From NCBI GenBank assembly GCA_013397075.1, contig VWZS01010904.1:1-64000 (forward strand): 64,000 nt of DNA. Direction: 5' to 3'. Of the stretch, positions 1 to 12,700 are shown one piece after another (within the stretch, counting starts at the first letter, position 1; every line of letters starts with the position of its first letter). The position numbers were made by a program, and so were the translations under genes. The stretch comes from Rhabdornis inornatus (lineage: Eukaryota; Chordata; Aves; Passeriformes; Rhabdornithidae). The notes under the pieces are model-generated. The model did no database searches, was not told the DNA's origin, and saw only the letters and a program-made list of their open reading frames with translations.

Positions 1-560
1 GCCGTGCCCCGCGGCGGGAGGGGGCGGCTTAACGAGCCGCACTTGTGCCCCGCATGGCGGCCAGCTGGGCCGGGGGGCCGGGGTCGCCCCGCGGCAGCTG
101 ATCGCGGTTAACCGGGGGCGAGCCAGAAAGGGGCGCGGGTTGCGCTGCCCGTCCTGCCCTCAGCGAGTGCCGCTTCCTTCCCAGTGCCCGGGCCCGGGCG
201 CCGTGCCGCGCCGCCGATGGAGCTGGAGGCGCAGTGGTGGACAGGACAGCTGGCGGCCGACATCCACCAAGCGCTTCGATACAAGGTAGCCTGGGGGGAA
301 CCGGACTGGGGGCGGCCCCGGCTCCTTTGTGAGGCTCCGGCCATTGGAGCCGCCGCGGGGGCAGCGGGCGCGTGTGGGGCGGCCCCGCTCGGCCGCCGGG
401 GCTCGGCGGAGTTGGCTTTTGTGGACTCGGAACTCGCCGTGTGTTCCCTCCGTGGGCGCTGGGGCCGTCTGTCCGCGGCCGTGACAGCTGATCCGAGCGG
501 CCGGACTGCGCTCCCGCTGCTCTCCGGGCAGGGGAAGGGCTCACGGTGCGCCCGGTGCTG
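1..560 (+). promoter_or_regulatory. CCNJ: CpG-rich promoter and first exon region of CCNJ
   Basis: The first ~560 bases are very GC-rich and full of CpG, then composition falls abruptly to AT-rich intron. The CCNJ start codon lies at 217 with a GCCGCCGATGG context, a good vertebrate initiation context. No TATA box is apparent, as expected for a CpG-island promoter. The window begins inside the island, so the transcription start and upstream half are not visible. The long open frames on both strands here are GC-driven shadows. Confidence 0.8.
217..285 (+). CDS. CCNJ: CCNJ coding exon 1
   Basis: 23 codons from the ATG at 217 to AAG, followed by the donor GTAGCC; ends in phase 0. A GTG-started frame from 184 exists, but the ATG at 217 gives the conserved MELE start. 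Confidence 0.95.
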
Positions 561-3500
561 CTCTTGAGATGTTTTTGTGCGTCCAGGTTTAAATTCAGCA
601 GAAAGTACTGTGGTGTTACTGGAACAAAAAAACCCGACCAACCAAACAAAAACCCAGTGAAAGAAACGCTGAGTGCATTAAGAATAGTAGAGGATTTAGG
701 CAATTGCTTAGAAGTGCTTCGGCTGCCTCAGAGTTATTCTTCGGGACTGTTTTCATAAGGCGTATCTTAACACCAGGGATGAAAGTCAGTTTACAGTGAC
801 TGAACCTGCTGAAAACATGCTTTTGTTGCCTAATGATACTCGATGAGCGGAGTGCTTTCCCGGAGTCGTGACTGCTTTACTGTTTTCCGGTGATGGAGGG
901 AAATAAGGGAAGGACAGGATCATCTATTTGCTACCAAAGTTATCTTTCCGAAAGCTAAGTTAGTGCTGTGAAAGGTGAATTATGAAGCTTGGTAGGTGAG
1001 AAGTTTTGTTTGTGGGGTTTTGTTTCACTTCAATAGCACGTTTCAAAACTTTGAATTTACATTAAAACTTTGAAAATTTTGTGTGACTCCATTCTAACTT
1101 GATGTCATTAAATTAAATGAATAAAGTTAATTTTCGCTGGAAATGTAATTGTGCTCAAAATCCTACTTGAACACAGTGTGTTGGGTGCACAGTCTATCTC
1201 ATAATTTTATTCATAATAACAGGACAGCACTGCTATTCTGCTGCATACAAGAGGAGGTACTAGTTACTAGGCAGAAGTCTGGAGGGTGTTTTTTTCCTAC
1301 CAGTCCAGATTTTGTATTCAAAATAGATCGTGGCAGATTTTCCTAAATGTGGTGTTTCTAGGACCTTTGTTTTGAGGGGTCTTCCCCCCAAATCTGAGAC
1401 TGCGTGACCTTAACTAACTGCATTCGAGCACACTGTAATGAGTGTCAGTGTGACATCAATCAGACCGGGTCGGTGTTTTAACACACACATGAGGTGACTG
1501 TTGGTTCATGCATACCCCATTCCTCGTCCTAAGATTCAGCTGGCTGTTAAGGGCTTTTTTTCTGGAGGCATCAGCAGGAGATTTGGCAGCTCTAGAACAT
1601 GCAAACGCTTAAGTACAAAGTCTGGTTGCTCAGATTGATCTGTAGCAAGAGAGGGGTTGAGTTAAACTATGAACTTTGCATTGAAGCAACGGAGGAATAC
1701 TTGCATGCCCTTGCTGTACAGCCTATGCAGCAGAGGTAGTACAACAGACATGGTAAAAGCTGAAGTCACTCTGGCTGATTGCCCAAATGAAAGATGTTAA
1801 ATTTTAAGTTGTTAATGTTGTGCAGAAAGAAAGTATTTTTTAGTTGTTCTGTAATATAGGGAATAGATTTTGTTCACTGAAAAGGGATTCTGAAATGATG
1901 GGAACAGAAGGAAGAAGGGAAAAATCCTGTGAAACTTCCATTCAACTAAATGATAGTTTTAATAAAATTCCCTACTGCTGTCCATCTAGGAGCTGAAGCT
2001 GCCCTCTTACAAAGGCCAGTCTCCCCAGCTACACCTGAGAAGATACTTTGCAGACCTGATTGCCATTGTGAGCAACAGGTTCAGGCTCTGTCCTGCTGCG
2101 CGACATCTGGCTGTGTATCTGCTGGACCTCTTCATGGACCGCTACGACATATCCACACAGCAACTGCACGTGGTTGCTCTTTCCTGCTTACTTTTAGCAA
2201 GTAAGTATGTGGCACCAAACTTTAACTAGACTAATAGATTCTACTGCCAAATGCAAGGCATGTCTTGGTGGGATAGAGCAGGTGGTGGAAACAAAGTGGT
2301 TGTAAAGGACAAGCAGTGCATATCAGTTTGGCCCAACTGGTAGAGCCGTTCTTTGGACTTGTTTTGATTTCTGTTGGCACCTGATGAAACTGAGGGTGGA
2401 AAAAACAAACTGTGATTAAAGGCTAATGTTTATATTTGTAAACAAATTATTCTAGTGTGAACTTTAAGCCCTGTGTTGTAGGAACAGAAAGACTGTCTTT
2501 CTAGGGGTGTCTCAAAATAGGTACGTCTTGTGCTGGAAATGAGAAATTTGCATATCTGTGATAAAGAAATAAATTAAATCGTGGATGCACTGCATTCTGC
2601 TGATGGTGCTGTACAGTTCTAGAATACTTCAGATTTTGTAAATGGCAATGTTATTTAAGCAAGCTAAAGCTAACATAAATCCTGTATTGTCACATGTAAA
2701 ATGTAGTGCAGGTAAAATACATTGGTGAATGCACAGTACTCTGAAGACAGAATTAATTACAAACACTCATTATGAACAGTGCTACTTATATTGACTTCAG
2801 CTAGATTCTTGTGGCATGTATCCATTTTTCAACATTTGTGAACCCCTTTTCAATATCCCTGAAAATATATGGGTGCCATTTGCTGGGACACCTGCTGGCA
2901 CTAGTTCTTAAACCAAGAAATTCAGAGAAACTGGTCCTGACAGCAGAACTAACTGTTGGTTCGGTTTCTGCTGATCTTTTCTCTGAATCTATTCTCATTT
3001 TCTCCAATAAGGGCTCTAGGCCCTCTTTGCTACAAAACTGGAGTGCAGTGGTGTTGGACAGTTTTCATCGTTTCACAGCATCCCTTGTCCACCAATACAG
3101 CTGTTCAGCAGAGCAGTTAAACCAGAAAAGGGTTATTTCAGATTTGTCTGAGGGTGGACTTTGACTAGGTGCCACCAGCCAGTAATCTTCTGTTGGCAAA
3201 GGATGTTATGTTGAGTATGAAAACATTGCTTCAGAAACCACTGTAATCCATTTAAGAAAATGGATTGGCTTTGAACTAATGCTGGATTTTCAAATTAAAT
3301 TAATGTTTTGAAGAGAATTTATTTTTTTGTTTTAAATGAGCCTCTGCCGTTGTTCATGGCAAGCTGCAAGTAGAGATCTAAAAGCCCGGAGCTTGCTTGC
3401 TCTTCTGAGAAGCAGTGTATGGATTGGTTTAGAGAGAAGCAAAATGCTGTTTTAAACTTTTGTCCTGTGTGGCTTAAACAAGCAGTTTAATCAGTGGTGT

Positions 3501-6500
3501 AATAAGTTATGACACTGTGATATATCTGATAAGGTTAAAGAAGTAGTAAGAGAAATTATTATGTGACTCCTGAAGTTTTTATTTCTGTAATTACTGGTGT
3601 ATGGGGAACAAAAACTGACAGACTGGCACTGGTATTGGATTAAGTCCTACGTAAGTACCTCCACTGTTGAAAAAAGTAAATGTTCACGTGTGTTCAGTCC
3701 TGCAAAACTCAAAGAATGTGCATTTACAACCTATCATGTAGTATTGAATAGAGAGTGTAAGATGGAAAGAATTTGCAGTGAAATTGAAATAGCACAACCA
3801 TATGGCAAACTGTATGGAAATGTGACACTTGTTTCTCTTATTAATGGGTTTTCTACATACATAATTTTGCTTTAGGCTAAAAACATACAGGCCTGAGAAC
3901 TTAAAAGTCCAAGGAAGGTTGCAACAGTGTATGTGGCAGAGGGGGTTTTCAGATGCACGTTACTGAAATCCACTTGTTTGCCATATCTCAAATATTAAAC
4001 TGCACCTACCATAGCAGGCATTAAAAGCAGCCAGGTTGGCTGGAGCTCTAGCTATGCTCTAATGAGTTTTAGATGCAAAAAGGGTGTGTGGGGGCGGGAG
4101 GGTGATTAAAGCCAAATGCTCTTGTGGTTTGCCAAGTCACATCAAAGTGGTATTTCATTGATGATGGGGACACATTATACAATAATTTGGTGACAAAAAC
4201 TTGCATATGCAATGTCAGTGATGTCCTAATACTCTGCTTTTGGCAGCTGGCTTCTGTGTGCCGGCATGGGAAAACCAACAGGAAACATGGCACTGCACAG
4301 TATCCTACACAGTGTTTGACATTATCTGCTGAAATTTAGCTTATTTTAGTGCATAACACTTTTTTGTCTCTAATGACTTAGCCCATTTGAGCTTTGCATC
4401 TGCAGGAAAGTCTCAAGCTTGTTTGACATAGGAGAATTGAAATATGACCAACAAGACATTAGCTGCAATCCATTTTATAGTTCATTTGTGCTGAACCTTT
4501 TTTTTTTTTCCCTCCTCTTTCTGTTCACCTGAAGGTAAATTTGAAGAAAAGGAAGACAGTGTTCCCAAACTTGAACAGTTGAACAGCTTGGGTTGTATGA
4601 CTAACATGAATTTGGTACTAACAAAACAGAATTTGCTTCATATGGAGTTGTTGTTGCTAGAAACATTTCAGTGGAATTTGTGCCTCCCAACTGCTGCTCA
4701 TTTCATCGACTATTATCTTTCTATTGCTGTCCATGAGACTGATCTTCATGATGGCTGGCCAATGGTTTGCTTAGAGAAGACTAAGTTATATATGGCAAAA
4801 TATGCTGATTACTTTTTGGAAGTATCATTGCAAGGTGAGTTACAGATTTCAGATAATGACTTCTTTGTTGTTTTGACACACAATGTCAAATTTAAATGAT
4901 TTTTTTTTCTCATTCCTTCTTTCTAGATCATGAATTTTTAAATTATGCCCCTTCTTTAGTTGCTACTGCATGTGTAGCTTCTTCAAGGATTATCTTGCGT
5001 CTCTCACCCACGTGGCCCACACGGCTGCATCACCTGACTGCCTACTCCTGGGACTTCCTGGTGCCCTGTATTGAGCGACTTTTAATGTGAGTTAACACCA
5101 GTGGCTTTTTTTAAAGCCCATTTCTGCATTTGTTATGCTTAATTGCTGCCAACAGAGCAATTACATTTCTTTTATAAATTTCTGTTCCTCTGTTCTAAAA
5201 ATACTTATGTATTAGGGAACAAAAGTTTGGTAGATACGTACTGTTAGGCAATAACTGCTTTTTCTCTTTAAGAGAAAACTTCAGATCTGATCTCTTTCCT
5301 GATCTTTAAACAAATAAACTTCTGCCTTGCATTTCCACTGAACATCTGGGATGCTTTGAGCATCTTCAATAACTTGTTCCCAATCTCTCTAGTCCTCTCT
5401 GAGAGCAAAGAGATAATGAAGAGTACCAAAGGCATAGGAGCTTTTATAGAGAAGACTGTATGCCTTGGAAGTTCAAGGCATGCTGCAAAGAGATGATGGA
5501 TCAAACATGCAGACCATTTGAGTGGCAGCTTTGGCAGGAGAAAATGACCAGGAGTTTGTGTCTATTTTTGCTGTATCCATTTTTGCTTTACAGCTGACAT
5601 GAGATAAAAATGCCAGTGAATGCCAAGTGAACCTTTCTGGGAAGGCATGTTACACAATATGCTTTCCCTCTACAGAAATTTGTTCTTGCCCAAGTCTAAC
5701 ATAGCTATGATCAGTAGAAGCATATCTGTATCTGGAAGAACTGCATCAGACTTAGAAATGTGACATTATCACCCTTGACGGCCTCTGTTGGCTTCACTCC
5801 TGTAAAATGAAAGAAGTGCCTAAAGCATGCAAGTGCTGTGGCAGAAGTGTTTTCAGTATCACTCTGGAACAGAGGGAGGGCAGCATCAAAAAGTTAGGAA
5901 TGAAATGTGTAGGTGGCATCTGCTTAACCTCAGGATAGAATTGAGAAAGAGAGTGTGTCTAGGTACATTTCAGGCAGTTGTAAATCAAAGTGAATTTAGA
6001 TGAGTTGTACTGGATATGCTAGCAAAAAGGTGAGAGGAAGGGGGGAAAAAAGTGGTTTTGCTCTCCAGAACAGGATCCAGTATGAATATGCATATGATCT
6101 TTAAGTACTGTAATATAGATATTACAAACCTTTCTGGTATCTTTAGAAGCCTTATGCTCTGTTTAATTTAAATAAGGTAGAAGCTGCAAGTTCAGGTTCT
6201 GGTAATCTGGCAATTTATTGGCCTACTAAAGTACAGTAGCAAACTTTATTGCACTGTAATTCTAGATCCTGCTTTATTACATGTATTGTACTTGGCTTTT
6301 ATCTGTGTTTATTGCTATACAATGAAGTGAAATGCTGAAAAGAGAGACTGCACCCTAACCAAATTTTGAAACCTTTAGGTGATTGTAAAGGGTAGCTAAA
6401 ACTATTTTTTTAAAGCATTGCAAGCTGTCAGATATTTACACCATTTTTAGAGTGCATCTCTTTTGATGCATTTTGTCTTTTCAATTTGTTTTAGTGCGCA

Positions 6501-6906
6501 TGATAACGACGTGAAGGAGGCAAACAAGCAGAAAGGACAACAAACTCAGTCTGCCCAACACGCTGTGTTTCAGCCCCCAGCTCCAAGTGCCCAGCAGGCC
6601 AATGCTCAGCAGCACGTACCACAGTATCTTCAGGCTCATCAGTCTTCCTTACAGTACCACCACCCAGCATCCCAGCAGCAAAGCTGCCAGCAGATACTAT
6701 CATCCACTCATACAGCCTCTTACCCACTCCAGACTTGCCCTGCTGCCTTACAGACCAGTGCTCAGGCTCGAGGCCACGTCCAGCCCAGCACTGCCATGTC
6801 GCTGGCTGTGCCGCTGGAAGTGAAGCCATGTATCAGTGTCTCCTACAACCGGACCTATCAAGTGAATGGACGATATTCCTGTATTACTCCCTGCTTTGAG
6901 AGGTGA
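217..6906 (+). CDS. CCNJ: Cyclin J, complete coding region in 5 exons (383 aa)
   Basis: Coding exons are 217-285, 1990-2200, 4535-4834, 4927-5086 and 6495-6906; they join in frame to 1,152 nt, 383 aa plus stop, the length I know for a vertebrate cyclin J. All four introns are GT-AG. The protein starts MELEAQWW and carries a cyclin N-box in roughly residues 15-142 (LAVYLLDLFMDRYDI, then HVVALSCLLLASKFEEKED) and a second cyclin fold to about residue 250 (LLHMELLLLETFQWNLCLPT, later SLVATACVASSRIILRL). Residues from about 260 to 350 form a Gln/Pro/Ala/His-rich, probably disordered tail, followed by a conserved-looking end (EVKPCISVSYNR, then ITPCFER). Family knowledge: cyclin J is a divergent cyclin, best studied in Drosophila oogenesis; its kinase partner in vertebrates is not well settled. 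Identity is secure from near colinearity with the mammalian protein as I remember it. Confidence 0.96.
1990..2200 (+). CDS. CCNJ: CCNJ coding exon 2
   Basis: Acceptor CCATCTAG, then GAG CTG AAG CTG; ends at A before the strong donor GTAAGT. Encodes the first half of the cyclin box including the LLDLFMDRYDI helix. The last Ser codon is split with exon 3. Confidence 0.95.
4535..4834 (+). CDS. CCNJ: CCNJ coding exon 3
   Basis: A long pyrimidine tract and CACCTGAAG acceptor precede GTAAATTTGAAGAA; the GTAA at the exon start is exon sequence (Ser-Lys-Phe-Glu-Glu), not a donor. Ends CAAG before GTGAGT. Encodes the end of the N-terminal cyclin box and the start of the second cyclin fold. Confidence 0.95.
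4927..5086 (+). CDS. CCNJ: CCNJ coding exon 4
   Basis: Acceptor TTTCTAG, donor AAT before GTGAGT. Encodes the C-terminal cyclin fold, including SSRIILRLSPTWPTR and the IERLL segment that continues into exon 5. Confidence 0.95.
6495..6906 (+). CDS. CCNJ: CCNJ coding exon 5 (terminal)
   Basis: Acceptor TTGTTTTAG, then the IAHDNDVKEANK segment, the Gln-rich tail and the stop TGA at 6904-6906. The open frame seems to begin at an ATG at 6463, but 6463-6494 is intron. Confidence 0.95.
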
Positions 6907-9710
6907 TAAGTACAAAACAGTTTTGTGCTTGTTTGTTTGGGGTGGAGAGTAGTGTGGAAAATTGTTTCTTTTTTTTGTTAAACCTCAAGAAAGTTCGAGG
7001 GCAAAAAATTGAATTAAAAAAGGTGTCTTTCCAGAAAAAAAAGCAACTGGATTGGCAACTGGTACCACAGCTCAAATAACAGCCTGCAAAAAGTTAGCAC
7101 ACCAACCATCCTCTGAAAAAGAATCTGTATGCTTGGGGATAATACATTCTGACTCTGACACTCAAAATATTCTGCTTCTAATGTGTGTCTATGAAATATT
7201 ACTCAAAAGAAGAACAGCTGTGGACTAACTACAGACTTATCTTTTAATGAAGGAGATATGCAGTATTATTTTGAAGATATTTGTCATCCCACCGTACAGT
7301 ATTAACATTTACTTTATACTTACTGAAACTTAAGAATCCACTGAATGCCAGACTTCTGCAGGTACATGGAGATCACAGGAAGAAACAAATCTCATGTGGC
7401 TAACTCCATATTCTTGCCCCTTTTTCACCACTTGTGTTGGTTATTTGCTTTAGGCTAACGCACATGAATTAACTGGTATTTTGGCTAGTTTTTCAAGTTT
7501 TGTACATTACAAGACAGACAATATATTTTTGCCTCTTTTATCCTTCCTATCTTTTTTGTGTTTAAAGTAACTCTTTCATACTAACTCAGGGACTTTTCTA
7601 CTCATTACTCTGTGCTGCTGGTTTGTACACTAATGGGGTGTAACTCGGGGAAAGAAGGCAGAGAGGGAAAAGACTATAGCAAGTGGAGTGGCTTTTCTTC
7701 AGGGCATCTATGCAGAGTACCAAAGGGATATCTTAGTGTTCACAGAATGTAGATGTGAACTACTGCCCAGCAGTGTGATAATTGAAGAAAAGAGAAAGTT
7801 TCAGCTGAACTTGTACTGTACCAGAACTACTACAGTGGCTGTGAATCCTCTGTGTACACACACAAATATTATTAACCAACAGAAAGCATCCTCCAGTTGT
7901 ACTGACAGTATTGTCCCTACAGAAATAGTACAGTTAAATGCTGACAGAAATCCAGTTCTGTCATGCTTACAGTGGAGGGGAATTCTCAGGTAATAAAGGG
8001 GCAACTTATTCTTCTACTATTTGGGAGTTCTGAAAGAAGATATAGAGATTTGCTCTTCCCAAGTGGGTGGATCAAAAATATTTTGCAGAGTGAACTGCTT
8101 CATCACAAGTAAGGTGCTAATTACATAACTTTATAGAATTACGCTATCTCCTGTGGAGTGGATAGTCTGAGGGTAGAGAGCTTCACTCATCCACCTCTTG
8201 GATGAAAATTATGGTAGAGATATTAATGGAGATGGTTTTTGGCATTCTTCGTGTGTTTGTTGGGGTTTTTTTGTGAGGGTGGTTGGTTTTTGTTTTGTTT
8301 GGGGTTTTTTGTTTGTTTGGTTTGGTTTTGTTTTTTTAAATACAAGAAGATATCAGTCTTTCTCCTGTGGTAGAAATGGTATGAATGACAGGATTCTTAC
8401 TACTTTAAAATACCTTTATAGTATATGGGCTTAAGACTTTTTTTTGGTAGCTTCATTTGTTCTTTTACCATCTTCTCCCCTGTCTTAGTGGCAGCACTTA
8501 AAATCGTGTACCATCAAATGACACTGAATTATTGTGAATCTTACAGAAATTGTTTTGAAAGCAGGGGCAATTATATTATCAATATGAAGATGAAGGCTTT
8601 ATCACTGTAATGTTCAGAATGGAGGGAGGACAGCTGTGTTCGTTCTTTCTGGGGCTAAATTATAGCATGCTACAAAAACCTATTTATTGTTGAGGAGAAG
8701 AAATCCTGTTTCTCTTGTTTTGTCTTTAAAATTCCAATTTTTGTTGTGGGCTTTTGTAGCATAGGTGTGCAAGTCAAGGAGAATAGGAGGGTGAATGGAA
8801 AAGATGATCCTCTTTCTTTTATCCTAGAGAATCAACTTTGAAATAGGCATAGTGTGGCCAATTCCTTATTAAAATGCAAGTTGGTTTGGTTTTTTCCCCT
8901 CTCTTTTCTTCATGTCTTAATGAACATTTGCCTGTGTCTGAGGGTAGTGTTAAGTAGAGACTTTCCACCTCATAAGATGCCATGCTTTTTACTCAGCACT
9001 GTTACCCATTTTAGAGGGAAATGGACTTCTTTCTGCTGGTTTCATTTTGTTGCAATGCTGTATCCAAGTCCTCAGTGCTCTAACTACCTCTGATGCTATG
9101 AATGTACAGTCTTGTAATAGACCATGACTTGAAATAACAGCAGATGCCTGTAGCAATTTTTTTCTGTAAAACCTTTAAATCGGCTAACTTGTCATCTTTT
9201 TTTGTGACACAGCAGTGTAGACTCTTCTTTTTGGGGGTATTAGTAAATTTATCCCATAGGCATTCAATATATAAAAATTTAACTAATATTTAACACTGGA
9301 ATTATAGTGGGTGGGGGGCTTATTCAGTTAGTTAATACCACAGATTTACATTCAATAGGGTATTTTTATTTGACTATTTTAAGACATTAGGTCAATTGTA
9401 AAAAGATCCACTACATGCTGTTAGTTTTTAATTTATTACTTAGTCTGAGTTTTTTTCTGACACTACAGCTGCATCATGACTACAGAGAAAATGTACACTG
9501 AACAGTTTCAATCTATATTATTTAAAAGGGCTTTATCAGTGTACATTAGAAATACACTGTTCTTACTATTAGAACCAAAATGTGTTTTTTATGGCATAAA
9601 TAAGAATGGTGCTTCTAAATGCAAAATGTCCAAAACAATGGAATCTTTGTGAGTGCTATGCATTCAACTTATTTTTTAAAATAAAACTAGTTTTGAGTAA
9701 GAAGGCTCTG
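6907..9710 (+). other. CCNJ: Probable long 3' UTR of CCNJ
   Basis: No coding exon is recognisable after the CCNJ stop. The sequence is AT-rich with many T runs. AATAAA occurs at 9680-9685, then again at 9979-9984 and 10340-10345; the first is taken as the likely main 3' end, though the later ones could be used. A G/T-rich low-complexity stretch lies at about 8255-8335. The extent is inference; RNA evidence is needed to set the end. Confidence 0.45.
8255..8335 (+). repeat. T/G-rich low-complexity tract
   Basis: About 80 bases built almost only of T and G, with repeated GTTT and GGTTT units and runs of four or more G separated by T runs. It lies in the presumed CCNJ 3' UTR. The + strand RNA would be U/G-rich. 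Confidence 0.7.
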
Positions 9711-12700
9711 GTGTGTATTATGCTTTGTATTATGTTTTTTAATATATTTAAACTGTCTTGCCCTGTGTATGGGCTGAAGCTGTAGAGAATTCTTTTTCTC
9801 CCTCCCCCCTTGTTTTCTGTGGTATATCATAAGCTTCAGGAAAACTCAGACTTCACAATTGACAAAAAAAACAGGAAGGAAATCACACAGGAAGGGGCTT
9901 TAAAACTAATTGCAACCACAGCATATGCTAAATATTGTACACTTCAACAATGAGTCTAGTACACAGCTGTAACAAAGAAATAAAGAACAAAAGAACTTGA
10001 GTAGTTCAAGAGCCAGCGGGTGAATTTATTTTGTTCTTATACATAACAACAACCATTAATACTGGCAATCTCAGATTTCTAATACTAGAAGTAATTTAGG
10101 AGATGTGGGAATAGCCTCTTGTCAAAAGCTACAAGCACTTGTGTTACTTACAATAGCTGTGAAGGCTCAGTCATGCTGCAGGCAGAATAGAATCACATGA
10201 TGCATTCTAGCACAAATATTTTTGATGGTTTTGAACTTCTGATAACTGCTGCTTACTAGAAGAAATTCTGTTTCTTCCTAGAACTGTGCACATTTATGTT
10301 TGTAGCAAGGCTGTGATAATGGTCTGAGTCACAAAATTTAATAAACTTGCTTAAAATTTAGTTTGTCTGAAGTTAGAAAATGAAATTGTGAGGCCTCTTA
10401 GCTTTCACCCATCCATTTTGGAATAGACCACTGATAGTGAAAACCTTTTTAGAGGACCTAGGGCCAGAGGGAGAGCAAACTGTAATGCATCCCTGTAAGG
10501 AACAAGCGCAATGCTCTAGTGTAATGATAGTGTGCGTATTACGTGGATACTTTGATCTGGAAGGTTTTGTTCTCACTTTTAAGGCAGCAAAAGTCAAGTG
10601 TGTCTAGACTGTGGCCTTGATCTCAAGGTTTTATATTTTTTTTCACTGTAATGACAAAATAGGAAATACCCATGACATTTATGAGTCTGCTAACAACTGT
10701 AAGGGCTGCCAAATACTTTTCAACATTTCAGTAGAAGTCTCAGCTTCAGATTTGAAATTGCAAGTCTGAAGCTATTTTTGTGTTTGTACATAACAAGAAA
10801 AATCTTATCTCTGCTTCCCATGACCCAGGTTCATTATTTACTTTAAACGTGAGGATATTTATGGTCTTCCAGCATTGAAAATTTAACTTAAAATATAAAT
10901 TTTAAAGTCAACACATTAGTGACTGAGATCTCACCAAAAATACAAACTTTTTGCAACTGTAATACTGTGGTTAGAATATATATAAGCCAGAAAGTAATGT
11001 AGCATCTTCCTTTAATAATCTGTTAACTCTACATTCCGAATGCTCACAGGAACAGAAGTCTTGTGAGTAGATAAGGCCTTATCTGAGTGACTGCAAGTGC
11101 CCAGTTGGTCATCCTGTATTAAGAGGTTGTCAACAGCAATTTTTCAAAACACCAAGTGAAGCAGCAATAACAAAATACACATTGTTTTTAGTCTTCATCT
11201 CAGTGGTATTTTAGAAGTTAGGGCACAAGCACAATTGTGAAGCTTACATTAGACTGTTTGCTCTTTCCTGGAATTAAATGTAATATAAGAAATTTCTATA
11301 ACTTCAATAAACAAGGCATGCATTCTGAGAGAGAAAAGCATTTGCTACTGAACACTGAACAAAACAACCCAAACCGAACAATGTATAACTGAATAATAAT
11401 TTTCTCCTTACGCACCTTTTTCTATGCACCTTCAGGTATTTAGCTATCTTCATCATCTTTAAGAAAACAAAGAATATATGTAAAGCCTTGCTTAGTAACT
11501 TTTAGAAAATTAAAACATAAAATTGAATAGAAGTAATTGGAAATTGTTGTAGGCACAGTTACACTATGGATGCTTCAACACTCGAGGTCACCAGACTGGG
11601 CAGTTTGACACTTGCCCTATGTTCAGTTTGACCTACAGATTTATCAATGAGACTCCATGCAGAAGAGAAGGACAGATTGTCAATCTGCCTGTTGTTAACA
11701 CAGTGTCATGAAAGATTTTGCCAAATGGTGTTCTGCTTTACTCTCTCCAACCACTATCAACTGTGTTACTTAGAGAAGAGTTCTCTATTTTGTTTGTTTT
11801 AAGAACACTAACAAGCATCAAGGCTTTGCTAAGTGCTGATGTATGCTTGGATGGACAGATCTTGCAGGAGGGTGGATGACACTTCAGACAGCACCACTGC
11901 AGATCTCCAGAGGTGCAGAAATTCTTCAGAAATACCACAGAGCCTGAGTTTCCAGGGAAAGTGCCTCTATTTTGGAGAGCAGTTCTATGCTTCTGACCTT
12001 GCATCCCATCTCAGTGCTCATATCTTAGCTCCTGGTTGCTGTGGTGCAGTAAGGACAATCTCCAAGGACTTGGATATTCCATTCCCTTTTAGCAGAGGCT
12101 GTGAATACCTTGAAGAGTGTCTGCACTGACAGATGAAGGAGTGGGCATGTGGCCATACATCCAAAAGACTGCTGAATGACAATGGATGGATAAGGCCCTG
12201 CTGGGCAACAGGTTCTCTAGTAGGAAAGTCCCCTTTAGACTTCTATACTTGGGTTTAGGTTATGTGCCCTAAAGGGATCCTCCCACAACACCGAGGTGGT
12301 TGTAAGTCTCTTTTGGGAATTTCTTGTAAAGTATTCTAAGACTTGAGAGAACTAGTTGCTAAAAAGGTAGCAAGCATGCAGCACTACACCTACAAGAGAC
12401 CATCAAGAATTTTTTCCACTTCCTTCATTAACCAGACTGTGAGAACACAAAACTAGCTTGGAATCACTTCCATTGCTCCTTTCTCTTGGAAAAAATTGCT
12501 TGTTTTATTTGTTTCCATAAGCCATCCCTGTTTATATATTCCTGTTTATACTTGATGTTAGTACATGCCTTGGGTTTTTTTAACAGGAAACCATCCTATC
12601 TCCACGTTCTTAAATTCTCCCCATTCACAAAGCAGTCAGTATTCTGGAGATGATATAAAAGTATCAAACTGTTTGTAACATATCCTCTTGCAATACAGCC

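Noticed and set aside
6463..6494. ATG at 6463 as a start for a separate 147-aa protein
   Set aside because: The 32 bases before 6495 are intron ending in TTTTAG; the rest is CCNJ exon 5 in phase with exon 4.
11738..12129. Overlapping 88- and 98-codon frames on opposite strands
   Set aside because: No recognisable motif, no splice or promoter context; strand overlap suggests chance in a less AT-rich patch.
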